Source: JBOZRQ01 sp050789255
GTDB lineage: Bacteria; Bacillota; Sulfobacillia; Symbiobacteriales; Symbiobacteriaceae
Direction of reading: 5' to 3'
Assembly (NCBI GenBank): GCA_050789255.1
Contig: JBOZRQ010000014.1
Span: 62,001 to 126,000, forward strand
DNA: 64,000 bases
Shown here: positions 35,092 to 43,832 of the stretch, in pieces
How the letters are laid out: each line of letters starts with the position of its first letter
Numbering within the stretch: the first letter of the stretch is position 1
Program-made: the position numbers and the translations under genes
The notes under the pieces: generated by a model
The model's input: the letters and a program-made list of their open reading frames with translations, nothing else
The model's database searches: none
What the model was told of the DNA's origin: nothing

Positions 35092-35319
35092 TTACCGCCC
35101 GCCGGGCGGTATCATGCGCTCCAGGATTCGGACCAGGCTGTCGGGCTCCTCATCGAGCCGTTTCCCTACCCAGTAACCTATCCCAGTACAAAGCAGGATA
35201 AACATTGTCCACGCAAATCCGAAACGAATGACCAGAAGGGCGATCACCAGGCCGCCCAGGGCGCCAAGCACCTTGTAGCGGTGCCCTTCCGCCAGCTCAC
35301 GGAGCCACTCCAGATCCAT
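35092..35319 (-). CDS. DUF2273 small membrane protein
   Basis: 75 residues with a hydrophobic stretch (about 17-55) that can form two membrane helices, and the GYWVGKRLDEE motif typical of DUF2273. The family almost always accompanies asp23/amaP, as here, and is thought to act in cell-envelope stress. ATG at 35319 follows GGGGAGG. Confidence 0.85.
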   Translation of the reverse strand: MDLEWLRELAEGHRYKVLGALGGLVIALLVIRFGFAWTMFILLCTGIGYWVGKRLDEEPDSLVRILERMIPPGGR

Positions 35320-35334
35320 GGAACGGCCTCCCCG

Positions 35335-35874
35335 TTAATCCAGCCGGCGGCGATGCCCCTCGGCGGCGATATTCTCGACCTCAATGCGAATCTCGGCCAT
35401 TTCGACGCCTACGACCCGCTTGACGTACTGGCGAACGGAGCTTTGGATCTCCTCGGAGACCTCGGGGATCGACACCTCGGGTGAGATGGTGCCCCGCAGG
35501 TGAGCGGCCAGGCCATCCTTGGTGTGGGTGACGACCGCCTTGATCTCCCGGACGCCCTTGACCGAGCGCGCCACCTTCTTGACCAGGCTCTCCACCGCAT
35601 CGAGGCTGATGGAGACCTCGCCCATGGAGCTCTCATGCACCACAGGCTGTCCACCGCCACGCCGTGCGAAGGCAGCAACAATCAGCTGGACAGACGCGGC
35701 AAAAAAGACCGCACCGATCAGCCCGACCGTCCAGCGCCCGCGGGCGCTCTCCAGGGCCTCTGCCAGCCAGCGGTGCGGCTGGACGAGCTCCTGGCTGATC
35801 GAGGTCAGGACCATCAGGGCAGACAGGGTGGCCAGGGCCAACGTGTAAATGGTAAGGACGATCTGATTTAGCAT
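35335..35874 (-). CDS. amaP: alkaline shock response membrane anchor AmaP
   Basis: About 179 residues. Two N-terminal membrane helices (LNQIVLTIYTLALATLSALMVL and WTVGLIGAVFFAASVQLIVAAF) precede a cytoplasmic Asp23-like domain. In staphylococci the protein anchors Asp23 to the membrane. The start is uncertain: ATG 35874 matches the family N-terminus, while GTG 35892 and TTG 35880 lie in frame upstream near an AAGGGG. It follows asp23 closely. Confidence 0.85.
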   Translation of the reverse strand: MLNQIVLTIYTLALATLSALMVLTSISQELVQPHRWLAEALESARGRWTVGLIGAVFFAASVQLIVAAFARRGGGQPVVHESSMGEVSISLDAVESLVKKVARSVKGVREIKAVVTHTKDGLAAHLRGTISPEVSIPEVSEEIQSSVRQYVKRVVGVEMAEIRIEVENIAAEGHRRRLD

Positions 35875-35895
35875 CCCCAACTTGAGCAGCACCCC

Positions 35896-36303
35896 TTAGC
35901 GCACGCGTACCTCGTCTTCTCGGCTGTCCGTGTGGAAGGAGACGCCCTGCACGTGGATGTTGATCTCCACGGCGTCAAGGCCGGTCATGGACTCCACCGC
36001 ACGCTTTACGTTCTCCTGGACCTTCTGGGCGACCTCGGGGATGCGCACCCCGAACTCCACCACAATGTAGAGGTCGACGGCGACCTCCTTCTCCCCGACC
36101 TGAACGCGGACGCCCTTGGCCAGGTTCTTTTTGCCGGTGAACCGCTCGCCCACTTCCGCGGCGAAACCGCCGGACATGCCTGCGACCCCGTCGACCTCCA
36201 TGGCGGCAATGCCGGCAATGACACCGACCACGTCATCGGCGATGCGGACGGTGTTCTCCGGCTCGTCCTGCAGGCCGCGCAGCAGGTCACTCTCTTTCGT
36301 CAT
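35896..36303 (-). CDS. Asp23/Gls24 family envelope stress protein
   Basis: 135 residues with the complete Asp23 fold: IADDVVGVIAGIAAMEVDGVAGM, the GVRVQVGEKEVAVDLYIVVEFG strand pair and VAQKVQENVKRAVESMTGL. Cytosolic, recruited to the membrane by AmaP. ATG at 36303 follows GAGGA. First gene of the asp23-amaP-DUF2273-nusB unit with a good promoter upstream. Confidence 0.92.
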   Translation of the reverse strand: MTKESDLLRGLQDEPENTVRIADDVVGVIAGIAAMEVDGVAGMSGGFAAEVGERFTGKKNLAKGVRVQVGEKEVAVDLYIVVEFGVRIPEVAQKVQENVKRAVESMTGLDAVEINIHVQGVSFHTDSREDEVRVR

Positions 36304-36361
36304 GCAGTCCTCAGGCCTCCCGCTCCGGAACGCCCCGGAAATTCGTAGCCGGGATATCTAT

Positions 36362-36389
36362 ATTATACCGTTCGCCTACCGCATTACAA
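36362..36389 (-). promoter_or_regulatory. sigma-A-type promoter of the asp23-nusB unit
   Basis: TATAAT (36362-36367) with TTGTAA (36384-36389) and a 16-bp spacer on the minus strand, about 60 bp upstream of the asp23 ATG. Confidence 0.7.
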
Positions 36390-36407
36390 TCTCTCTATAG
36401 CCAAAGA

Positions 36408-37706
36408 TTACCTCGACAGGAAGGCGCCCAGGTTCACGTTCACCGGGACCATAACGCCGGGGCGGACCAGACCGGGCAGGATCACGGAGATGGGCTGCCG
36501 ATCCGGCGGGATCGAGGCGGTTAGTTCGATGAGGGACGAGCCGCCACCGTTCAGCATCCCGTTGATCAATCGATACGAGGCGGGATAGCTGGTAGCGTTG
36601 TTGTCCCAGAAGTATGGCTGGCCCTGCGGCGCCGTAAAGCTATCGAAGGTGATCGTCGCCTGCGTCGTGGCGCCTTGCCGCTGGACTTGCGTGCCCGGCT
36701 CGGGCGAGAGCAGCGGGTACTCCTTCGTGCCGATCACCACCGGAGGCTCCAGGAACTGGAGGGTAAACCCTGTGGTTCCGGGGCGCAGGGGGCCTAAGGA
36801 GAGGCTCTGCTTGCCGTCGGAGTACCCGGTGCCCTTGAAGATTCGGTAGCTGCGGCCCTCGGCCTCGAGGCCAATCAACTGGGGAAGCTGCCCTGGTGCG
36901 GCGCTCCCGCTGTAGCGGATCCAGGTCCCCTCCGGGCTGACCTCCAGCGACTCGATCTGCACGAGGGTCTCCCCCACTTTGGCCTGTTGGTTCAGGGGGA
37001 TCGTGACCGACCTCTCACGCAGCTCCAGCGGAGCGCTCACCTGCCAGTCTGCGGCAATCTTCTCCTCGTGTGCGATGCGCAGATCGACTCGGCTGGCCAC
37101 GGTGACCAGCATTTGATAGGTACTCTTGCCCAGCAGCCGGTCCCGTCTGGCAGCCGTGACCTCGGTGGCGGTCGGGGAGGTGAAGAACTGAGCGCCCTCG
37201 GGCTTCACCTCCGGAATAACGTTGCCCGCCAGCTCCCCAGTGCCGGGTCCCCGGAGTTCCCACCAGACCGTGATCTCGGTTGCCGTCGCTTCCGCCTTGT
37301 AAATGCTGAGCTTACGGCCCTCTTGCGCATCTGATGTTTGCAGGGCATTGCCCCGGAAGGTCGGGTCGGTAGCCAAGCCCCTGGGGACGGCCGTTTTCGC
37401 ACCGAACCCGACCGCAGCGACAAGGGCCAGGCAGGTCGCCGACACGGCGAGTGCCCGGCGGGTGCGCCGCCGCTTGCGGCCCCGGGAGGCCAGGTACAGG
37501 GCGTGCTCGCGCTGGCCCTCCGAAAGGGCTGGCAAAAGTGCGGGCATGTCGATCGGTTCCAGCCCATTACGGCGGCGCCAGGCGTTGGCGCGCCGGAGCA
37601 GGTCGGCGTCGCTGTTGGCATCCATGAAGAGATCCCCGGCTACGTCTTCGTCCGGCACTGCGGTCAGGGCCAGTGCATAGCGCTGAACTACCTCGAACTC
37701 GTCCAC
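36408..37706 (-). CDS. membrane protein of unknown function with anti-sigma-like layout
   Basis: 432 residues, one membrane segment (RRALAVSATCLALVAAVGFGA, about 85-106). The charged N-terminal cytoplasmic part of about 80 residues is followed by a large beta-rich external part. The shape recalls RsgI/DUF4179-type anti-sigma factors, but no sigma factor gene is adjacent and I see no signature that proves it. GTG at 37706 follows GGGAGG. It lies 70 bp after an unrecognised gene on the same strand, between asp23 and spoIIIAH, where the standard cluster has nothing. Confidence 0.6.
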   Translation of the reverse strand: MDEFEVVQRYALALTAVPDEDVAGDLFMDANSDADLLRRANAWRRRNGLEPIDMPALLPALSEGQREHALYLASRGRKRRRTRRALAVSATCLALVAAVGFGAKTAVPRGLATDPTFRGNALQTSDAQEGRKLSIYKAEATATEITVWWELRGPGTGELAGNVIPEVKPEGAQFFTSPTATEVTAARRDRLLGKSTYQMLVTVASRVDLRIAHEEKIAADWQVSAPLELRERSVTIPLNQQAKVGETLVQIESLEVSPEGTWIRYSGSAAPGQLPQLIGLEAEGRSYRIFKGTGYSDGKQSLSLGPLRPGTTGFTLQFLEPPVVIGTKEYPLLSPEPGTQVQRQGATTQATITFDSFTAPQGQPYFWDNNATSYPASYRLINGMLNGGGSSLIELTASIPPDRQPISVILPGLVRPGVMVPVNVNLGAFLSR

Positions 37707-37776
37707 CGGTCGGTTGCCTCCCTGGCAGTCCGTTTGTCCTACTAGACGAAACAGGGCAGCGTGTGGTTGCGCCTGA

Positions 37777-38541
37777 TCAATCGGCCTTTCGGCGCATCTT
37801 TACCTTGAACCTTGCCGGCCCACCGTGCGCCGGAGCGGGATCCGGCTCCGCAGGAATGACCGCTTCCGGCGCCGGCTGCGCCGGGCGGACGCTGTCGAGC
37901 ATCCGGAAGGCGTGGTTGCGCAGCTCCCAGGGGTAGGGCGCCCCCAGCCGCTCGGCCAGGGGGAGCGTCAGGCCCTCGTAGGCGGCGGCCAGCTTGTGGG
38001 CGCAGCGCCACTGCAGGCGCACATCCAGCGGGCAGACCAGCCACTCGGTCAGCGACTGCAGGGGCCGCTCCGCCCCTGTGATGCCCTCGAGCCCCCACCA
38101 GCCCCCGCCCGGTTGCCCCGGGGCCAGAGCCAGCCGGTAGAGCGCCAGCAGCTCCGTGCGGCAAAGCTCCAGGTGCCCGTGGGCGGTGAAGGGCTCCTCC
38201 CGCCCGACGGCGCCCAGGGCCCGACACAGGGCGCCCCAGAACCTTGTGCCCTCCGGTGACACGCCCGTCGGGGCCTTAGTGTCTGGCGTAACCACCAGCG
38301 TGGTTACCACCATGGCGCCATCGGGGGCGACCAGGAGAAACCCGTCGGGGGTGGGCGCAGCGGCCGCCAGGGCGCCCGGGGAGCGCAGGAACTCGCTCAG
38401 GTCGGGCACGACCTCAGGCGGACAGGCGATGCGCAGCACGGCCTCTTGCACGGGGCCGTCCGGGCGCCGTGCCTCCAGCACCTCTACAGCGGGGAGCGTA
38501 CCGATAATTCGCAGCAGCGTATCGAAAAGCGGGGTTTGCAT
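37777..38541 (-). CDS. hypothetical protein in the spoIIIA-asp23 gap
   Basis: 254 residues, cytoplasmic, no recognised family. ATG at 38541 lies seven bases after GGAGGG. Tryptophan/leucine-rich segments (GGGWWGLEGITGAERPLQSL and WELRNHAFRML) suggest a mixed alpha/beta globular domain, and the last 40 residues are P/A-rich and basic. It follows the spoIIIA terminator and probably forms a two-gene unit with the downstream membrane protein. Confidence 0.55.
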   Translation of the reverse strand: MQTPLFDTLLRIIGTLPAVEVLEARRPDGPVQEAVLRIACPPEVVPDLSEFLRSPGALAAAAPTPDGFLLVAPDGAMVVTTLVVTPDTKAPTGVSPEGTRFWGALCRALGAVGREEPFTAHGHLELCRTELLALYRLALAPGQPGGGWWGLEGITGAERPLQSLTEWLVCPLDVRLQWRCAHKLAAAYEGLTLPLAERLGAPYPWELRNHAFRMLDSVRPAQPAPEAVIPAEPDPAPAHGGPARFKVKMRRKAD

Positions 38542-38554
38542 GGCACCCTCCATA

Positions 38555-38595
38555 GAAAAATGGGCCTGCGGCCAAGTGTTGGCCGTAAGCCCATT
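38555..38595 (-). terminator. intrinsic terminator of the spoIIIA operon
   Basis: AATGGGC...GGCCAA pairs with TTGGCC...GCCCATT around a small internal loop, followed on the minus strand by TTTCTATGG. It lies 10 bp past spoIIIAH. Confidence 0.9.
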
Positions 38596-38605
38596 CTACC
38601 ACAGA

Positions 38606-39139
38606 CTATCGCTCTTTCCAGTTCACCTGGATCGAGGCGGGCTTGACCCCCGTGGCCCGGCTGACTGCGTCCATGATCTGCCGGAACTGCTGTTCACTGA
38701 CGCTCGCCGCCTTGACGATCACCTGAGCGCTGCCCTCGGTCAGGTGGACCACCGCATCGTCGAAGCCCTTGGCTTTCACCATGCGCTCCGCCTTGGTCTC
38801 CAGGCTGGCCTCCTTGGAGAGCTGCACATACTCCTGGGTCGCCTGCTTGCGGACATCGGCATCGGCGGTGGGGCTGTCCATAACCTCCTTGAGGGTCTCC
38901 TGGAAGGCGCCGCGCTCCCGGTCCCGGTCCAGCCGGAAGGTGGCGAAGAAGTCCCGCCCGTCGGAGGCCGGCGTGGCCTCTGCCGCCGTGAGCTCCATGT
39001 TCACCGGCGTGGTGGGGCTGGGCGTCTCGGAGGTGCGCCAGAGGTCGGCCTTGCCCGAGATGTAGTAGGCCATCAGGGCGACCAGCGCTACGAAGAAGCC
39101 AAACCGGACAATCTCGGACTTGCGCTTGACGATGATCAT
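38606..39139 (-). CDS. spoIIIAH: stage III sporulation protein AH
   Basis: 177 residues: short cytoplasmic N-terminus, one membrane segment (VRFGFFVALVALMAYYISG) and an extracellular YscJ/FliF-like domain. In the family it sits in the mother-cell membrane and binds SpoIIQ across the intermembrane space as part of the feeding-tube complex. The ATG abuts the spoIIIAG stop (TAGATG). Confidence 0.95.
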   Translation of the reverse strand: MIIVKRKSEIVRFGFFVALVALMAYYISGKADLWRTSETPSPTTPVNMELTAAEATPASDGRDFFATFRLDRDRERGAFQETLKEVMDSPTADADVRKQATQEYVQLSKEASLETKAERMVKAKGFDDAVVHLTEGSAQVIVKAASVSEQQFRQIMDAVSRATGVKPASIQVNWKER

Positions 39140-39769
39140 CTACTTCTCCCCCTCTCTGGGAACGACCATGACACGGTTGGCGGAGATCTTCAGCTGCGTC
39201 ACCGCAGCGTTGTGCAGCAGTTCCGCAACCCTGGCGTCGCGGGCGCCCTCGGCGACCACCACCACGCCTGCAATCACTGCACGGTCCTTGCGGGCCACAG
39301 CGATGGTGTCGCCGTTGCCGTTCTTGCTCACCAGGCTGTTGACCTGTCTCTGTTCGGTCTTGATGTCCCGGGTGGAGCCGTCTCCCGCCTTCTCCACCGT
39401 CTGGGTCGTGTCAACCCGGGTGTCCGTGATTGCCGTGACGGAGGGGCCAGCCTCCAGCGTGACCGAGACCTCCACCTTTCCGGCGCCCTTCACCTTAGCC
39501 AGGGTGCGGGCGAGCTGTGCGGCAATGTCGGCCTCCATGCGGGCCAACTCGTCCTGTGGAGCGCCCGGCGGCGCCATCACCTCGGTCGCCCCTGCCGGGC
39601 GGCCGCTTCCCAGCTGGCTGCCGAAGCTGTCGAGTACCGTCATCGCAAGAATGCCAACGGCCACGGCGATCACCAGCAGCCGGACCATGCCGGCCTGCTG
39701 CGGCTTGAAGCCCAGGGCCGCCGCCAGCCGCTGCCACCAGTCGGGACCCCCGTTCCCCTTCTCACCCAT
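39140..39769 (-). CDS. spoIIIAG: stage III sporulation protein AG
   Basis: 209 residues. One membrane segment (MVRLLVIAVAVGILAMTVLDS) and an external ring-forming domain ending in VTQLKISANRVMVVPR. Forms the large ring in the feeding-tube channel. ATG at 39769 follows GGAGGTAAAGG; the longer upstream reading overlaps spoIIIAF and is not used. Confidence 0.94.
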   Translation of the reverse strand: MGEKGNGGPDWWQRLAAALGFKPQQAGMVRLLVIAVAVGILAMTVLDSFGSQLGSGRPAGATEVMAPPGAPQDELARMEADIAAQLARTLAKVKGAGKVEVSVTLEAGPSVTAITDTRVDTTQTVEKAGDGSTRDIKTEQRQVNSLVSKNGNGDTIAVARKDRAVIAGVVVVAEGARDARVAELLHNAAVTQLKISANRVMVVPREGEK

Positions 39770-39776
39770 GCAACCT

Positions 39777-40397
39777 TTACCTCCTTTGAAGCTGTACCCG
39801 AACCGCCTGGAACTCCACCCCCAGCTTGCCGGCCACCGCCCGGCGGACGGCGTCGGCCATGGGGGCCTCGGCATCAAGGGGTTCCCGGGGCTCCGTGCCA
39901 CCCTGCTGCGATGGCGTTGCGCCTGACTTCACCGGTTCCACGGGCTTGACCGCCCCCGGTTTGCTGCCTGGCGTTACGGTCACCACGACCGCCGTGATGG
40001 CATACTCCTCGCCCCGCTTTTGCAGGGTGATCTCGGCTCGGGCCTCGGCCACCCCCGAGACGCCTTCGGCAGCGGCCCGTGCCTCGGCCCCCAGGGAGCG
40101 CCTGGCCTCTTCCAGGGCCTGCGACTGGTTGCGCTCCTGGAACTGACGGGCTTGTACCATGATCTCGTTGACCGAAGGGAGCCGGCCGTCGTTCGGCTCC
40201 CCGAGCGACAGGGTCTCGACCACCACGGGCCGGCCCAGGAAGGCGGCGATCGGGGAGACCACGGCCAGCACCACGACCAGCCCCATCGTCATGCGGATGT
40301 ACTTCTTCATGGAGCCCATGGGAATCAAGAGCTCCAGGCAAGTGCCCAGGATCACCAGCACGGTCAGCTCCCGGACCCACTCTTTGAGCGCCGTCAT
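39777..40397 (-). CDS. spoIIIAF: stage III sporulation protein AF
   Basis: 206 residues: two N-terminal membrane helices (LTVLVILGTCLELLIPMG and YIRMTMGLVVVLAVVSPIAAF) and an external domain with EYAITAVVVTVTPG. The P/S/G-rich linker near 145-175 is longer than I expect. A ring-associated component of the SpoIIIA complex. Confidence 0.94.
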   Translation of the reverse strand: MTALKEWVRELTVLVILGTCLELLIPMGSMKKYIRMTMGLVVVLAVVSPIAAFLGRPVVVETLSLGEPNDGRLPSVNEIMVQARQFQERNQSQALEEARRSLGAEARAAAEGVSGVAEARAEITLQKRGEEYAITAVVVTVTPGSKPGAVKPVEPVKSGATPSQQGGTEPREPLDAEAPMADAVRRAVAGKLGVEFQAVRVQLQRR

Positions 40398-40415
40398 CGT
40401 CCTTTCACCCCGCAG

Positions 40416-41612
40416 TCATCGCATCATCACCGACACGTTCCCGGCGCCCACGATGACGGTGATCGCCACGAAGAACATCAGGGCCACCACGGCGACGCTG
40501 GCGAAGACCATCTGCAGCGACTTGGCCATGGTGGTGAGCATCGAGGCGACCTGGCCGGCGCCGGCCGGCTGCACCAGCGCCCCGGCCAGCTGGTAGATCA
40601 GCACCAGGCTGAAGATCTTCAGCAGCGGGAAGGCGGCGATCATGAAGATGGCGGCGACGCCCATCATCCCCAGGGCGTTCTTTAGCAGGATCGTCGAGCC
40701 GAAGATCAGGTCGGTGGCGTCGGCGAACATCTTGCCCACCACGGGGATGAAGGTGCCCAGTGCGAACTTGGCCGTCTTCATGGACAGGCCGTCGGCCACG
40801 GAGCCCGCCGCCCCCTTGACCGCCACCACGCCCAGAAACACCGTGAAGGTCAGGCTCATCACCACGGTGGCGCCCTGCCTGAGGAGTGCGGCCAGGTTGG
40901 TGAGCTTGAAGTTCTCGTTGAGCCCGGAGACGATGTCGAGCATGCTGCTGAGGAAGACGAGCGGAAAGACGATCGCCACCATGGTCGAGGCGGCGCCGCT
41001 GATGAAGGTGATCATGATCGGATGAAAGATCGCCACCGAGGTGACCCCGCCCATGCCCGCGAGCACGGTGAGCAGCACCGGCAAGATCGCTACCATAAAC
41101 CCCGACAGCGTGTCCATCACCTGCTTGGCCGTGGCCACCGCCAGGCCGAAGCCGGTCACTGCCAGCCCGATGAGCACCAGGTAGACCACCGTGTAGGCCA
41201 GTTTGCCGGTCCCCTCGGCGGTGAAAGCGGACTGCAGGTTCTGCAGCACCGCCGCCACGATCGCCAGGACCACCAGCTTGGCCAACAGTCCGGCGTTGGC
41301 GACCACCTCACGGGCCAGGTAGCGGAGCATTCCGCCGATCATCTGCCGGGGCGTGAACTTGGAATTCTGGCCCTTGTAGACCTCCAGGAAGTCCTTGAGC
41401 GTGATCTGCGGGCCGTAGCCCTCCCAGACCTTGCCGGCCTCCTGCAGGAACGACTCGATCTGGCGGGTGTCCACCTGCTGGGCCTGGGCCTTGGCCTGCT
41501 GCTCCAGCACAGCCCCGGCTGCAGGTTCGCCGCCCGCCGCGGCCGCCGCCGCAACGCCGGCGCTCAGAGCCAGCAGGAGCAGGGCTACAAGCCATGTCGA
41601 TAGCTGTTTCAC
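40416..41612 (-). CDS. spoIIIAE: stage III sporulation protein AE
   Basis: 398 residues. Signal peptide (about 1-26) then a soluble segment and about seven to eight membrane helices; FTPRQMIGGMLRYL and the GMGGVTSVAIFHPIM loop are family features. The largest membrane part of the SpoIIIA channel. GTG at 41612. Confidence 0.95.
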   Translation of the reverse strand: MKQLSTWLVALLLLALSAGVAAAAAAGGEPAAGAVLEQQAKAQAQQVDTRQIESFLQEAGKVWEGYGPQITLKDFLEVYKGQNSKFTPRQMIGGMLRYLAREVVANAGLLAKLVVLAIVAAVLQNLQSAFTAEGTGKLAYTVVYLVLIGLAVTGFGLAVATAKQVMDTLSGFMVAILPVLLTVLAGMGGVTSVAIFHPIMITFISGAASTMVAIVFPLVFLSSMLDIVSGLNENFKLTNLAALLRQGATVVMSLTFTVFLGVVAVKGAAGSVADGLSMKTAKFALGTFIPVVGKMFADATDLIFGSTILLKNALGMMGVAAIFMIAAFPLLKIFSLVLIYQLAGALVQPAGAGQVASMLTTMAKSLQMVFASVAVVALMFFVAITVIVGAGNVSVMMR

Positions 41613-41622
41613 GGCCCCACCC

Positions 41623-42009
41623 CTACTCCATAAGCTTGAGCACGGTGTCCATGATCGAGAGGATGATGGGCACCGCCAGCAGCATGATGATCACCTTGCC
41701 GGCCATCTCCACCTTGGAGGCGACCGACTTTTCGCCGGCGTCCTGGAGCACCTGGGAGCCAAAGTCGCTCACGTAGGCGACTCCGATGATCTTCAGCACC
41801 GCCGCCATGTGGGTCTGGTCGATCTTGGCCTTCGCACTGAGGGTCTGAAAGACGTCGACTACCTGCATCACCCGGGCCAGCATCAACAGGGCGATCATGG
41901 CGCCCGTCGCGATCGAGAGCTGCATGGCCAGCTCGGGCTTCTGCTGGCGGAGCAGGGTGATCAGCATGCCCGCCAGCATGCCCACGCCGACGATCTTCAC
42001 GATGTCCAT
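41623..42009 (-). CDS. spoIIIAD: stage III sporulation protein AD
   Basis: 128 residues with four membrane segments and the conserved KIIGVAYVSDFGSQVLQDAGEKSVASKVEMAGK core. ATG at 42009 follows GGGAGG. The AC and AD proteins are related to each other and form the inner membrane base. Confidence 0.95.
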   Translation of the reverse strand: MDIVKIVGVGMLAGMLITLLRQQKPELAMQLSIATGAMIALLMLARVMQVVDVFQTLSAKAKIDQTHMAAVLKIIGVAYVSDFGSQVLQDAGEKSVASKVEMAGKVIIMLLAVPIILSIMDTVLKLME

Positions 42010-42021
42010 GGCGGGGCCTCC

Positions 42022-42219
42022 CTATCTCGTGCCGAACGTATACTCAACCATGCTGAAGAACTTGCCCACGAGCCCGGCGACCATGGTGAGCACGATCAGC
42101 ACGCCCGTCACGGTCACCAGCTGTCCATAATCATCCCGGCCCATCTGTTTGAGCACGCTGCCCGCCAGCGACACCACGATGCCGAAGGCCGCAATCTTGA
42201 GCAGAAGGCTTAGATCCAC
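42022..42219 (-). CDS. spoIIIAC: stage III sporulation protein AC
   Basis: 65 residues, two membrane helices, family motif SVLKQMGRDDYGQLVTVTG. GTG at 42219 follows GGGGGGAGAG. Confidence 0.95.
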   Translation of the reverse strand: MDLSLLLKIAAFGIVVSLAGSVLKQMGRDDYGQLVTVTGVLIVLTMVAGLVGKFFSMVEYTFGTR

Positions 42220-42234
42220 CGCTCTCCCCCCGAA

Positions 42235-42756
42235 TTAGAAGAGAATCAGAACAAGGCCGGCTCCGGAGAGGATCCCGGCGTACCTGGCCACCTTTTCATA
42301 GCGCACCCGCTCCTCCTGGGCCCGGGCCTCCTCGCCGGCCAGCCGCTCCTGGCAGAGCGCCAGGTGGCGCACCTGGTCCTGACGTCCCGAAGCGCCCAGC
42401 ACGGCCGCCAGCGCCTCCAAAATGGCCAGGTCGGCGGGCCGCAGCGAGGTGTCGGGGGATATCTCAGCGAGGGCGCCGCGCAGGGCATCCCCGGGCGTGA
42501 TTCCCTGGCCCTCAGCGAGGCGCCGGGCTGTGCTGGCGAAGAATGGCCCCACCTCCGGCCCGGCCGCCTGGGCCGCCGCCCGAAGCGCTTCCGGCAGCGG
42601 CGTGGCGCCGTACTCCACCTCGGTTTGCAGCACCGCCAGCCCCGTGGCAAGGTCCCGCAGTTGGCGCGGCCGGCTGACGTACCGGGCGGCCACCTGCCAG
42701 CCCCCGTAGGACGTCGCCCCCATCACCAGGGCGCCGCCGATCAGCTTACCCAGCAC
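42235..42756 (-). CDS. spoIIIAB: stage III sporulation protein AB
   Basis: About 173 residues. N-terminal helix, the type II secretion F-like domain with RQLRDLATGLAVLQTEVEYGATPLPEAL, and a C-terminal membrane helix. I set the start at GTG 42756 because GGGGGG lies eight bases upstream; GTG 42765 is the alternative. Either start overlaps the end of spoIIIAA. Confidence 0.92.
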   Translation of the reverse strand: MLGKLIGGALVMGATSYGGWQVAARYVSRPRQLRDLATGLAVLQTEVEYGATPLPEALRAAAQAAGPEVGPFFASTARRLAEGQGITPGDALRGALAEISPDTSLRPADLAILEALAAVLGASGRQDQVRHLALCQERLAGEEARAQEERVRYEKVARYAGILSGAGLVLILF

Positions 42757-43720
42757 GGCTGACACCCCCCGCTGCAGAAAGGTCGGTCACAGACTCCATC
42801 GTACCGGGTCCCCGGCTGCGGCCCAGGAGCACTGCCCGGGCGAAGGCCCCGGCCTCGATCAGCCCGGCCAGCGCCGGGCGCCGTGCCACGTCGGCCAGGC
42901 TTGACCCGTGGGCGGTGGCGATGACGGAGACCCCGGCGTGCAGGGCCTCCATCACCGCCTCGGCGTCGGCGGGGCGCCCAATCTCGTCCACCGCCAGCAC
43001 CTGGGGCGAGAGGGCCCGGATCAACAGCATCATCCCCTCGGCCTTGGGGCAGGCGTCCAGCACGTCGGTGCGGGGGCCCACATCCCGCTGGGGGACGCCA
43101 TCGATACAGCCCGCCACCTCGGAACGCTCGTCCACCAGCCCGACCTTCCGGCCCGGCAAACCGGAGAACCCGGTGGAGACCTGGCGGACCAGGTCGCGAA
43201 GCATCGTGGTCTTGCCCGCCTGGGGCGGGGAGATCAGCAGGGTGCTCAGGACCTGCCCGTTGCTCACCAGCCTGGGCAGCAGCCCGCTGGCGGCGCCCCG
43301 CACCTCCCGGGCGATGCGGATGTTCAGGCTGGCCACGGACTTGAGCGTGGCGATGCGCCCGCCCTCGGTGACAGCCCGGCCGCAGAGCCCGACGCGGTGC
43401 CCGCCCTGCAGGGTCAGGTAGCCGCCCCGGACCTCATCTTCCCAGGCGTAGACCGAGCCCCGGGCCATGAGCTGAAAGGTGCGGCTCAGGTCGTCACCGT
43501 CCGGGGTCATCCCCTCGGCGGGATCCGCTGTTAGGCCGCCGGCCGGGGTTACAAAGCGGTCGCCGCCCGCATGGACCAGCTGGAGCGGGCGCCCCTGCCG
43601 GATGCGCACCTCTTCCAGCGGTCCCGGGAGCTGCGGCGCTGCCCGCGCAAGCAGGGCGCCGAGGCGGGGGGCGATCAGCGGCAGGATCTGCGAAGCGAAC
43701 TCGGCTGGGACCATGGGCAT
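42746..43720 (-). CDS. spoIIIAA: stage III sporulation protein AA, secretion-type ATPase
   Basis: 324 residues, cytoplasmic ATPase related to type II/IV secretion motors; powers the SpoIIIA channel that feeds the forespore. Walker A PPQAGKTTMLRDL, Walker B region VLAVDEIGRPADAEAV and the histidine in ATAHGSS are visible. ATG at 43720 follows GGGGGTG. First gene of the spoIIIA operon (AA to AH), a mother-cell sigma-E operon in other species; I did not find a clear sigma-E promoter in the short upstream gap. Confidence 0.96.
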   Translation of the reverse strand: MPMVPAEFASQILPLIAPRLGALLARAAPQLPGPLEEVRIRQGRPLQLVHAGGDRFVTPAGGLTADPAEGMTPDGDDLSRTFQLMARGSVYAWEDEVRGGYLTLQGGHRVGLCGRAVTEGGRIATLKSVASLNIRIAREVRGAASGLLPRLVSNGQVLSTLLISPPQAGKTTMLRDLVRQVSTGFSGLPGRKVGLVDERSEVAGCIDGVPQRDVGPRTDVLDACPKAEGMMLLIRALSPQVLAVDEIGRPADAEAVMEALHAGVSVIATAHGSSLADVARRPALAGLIEAGAFARAVLLGRSRGPGTMESVTDLSAAGGVSRAG

Positions 43721-43795
43721 CTGGCACCCCCTTGCCCTTCACCTCTTACCTCAGGACTATATGGGTCGTCCGCGCTCGTTATGCAAAATAGAACA

Positions 43796-43822
43796 AGCCC
43801 CGCATCTCAGGGATGCAGGGCT
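43796..43822 (-). terminator. intrinsic terminator after the HD-domain gene
   Basis: AGCCCTGCATC and GATGCGGGGCT (minus-strand sense) form a stem with one mismatch, followed by TGTTCTATTTT. Separates the HD-domain gene from spoIIIAA. Confidence 0.75.
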
Positions 43823-43832
43823 TCTCTGACGA

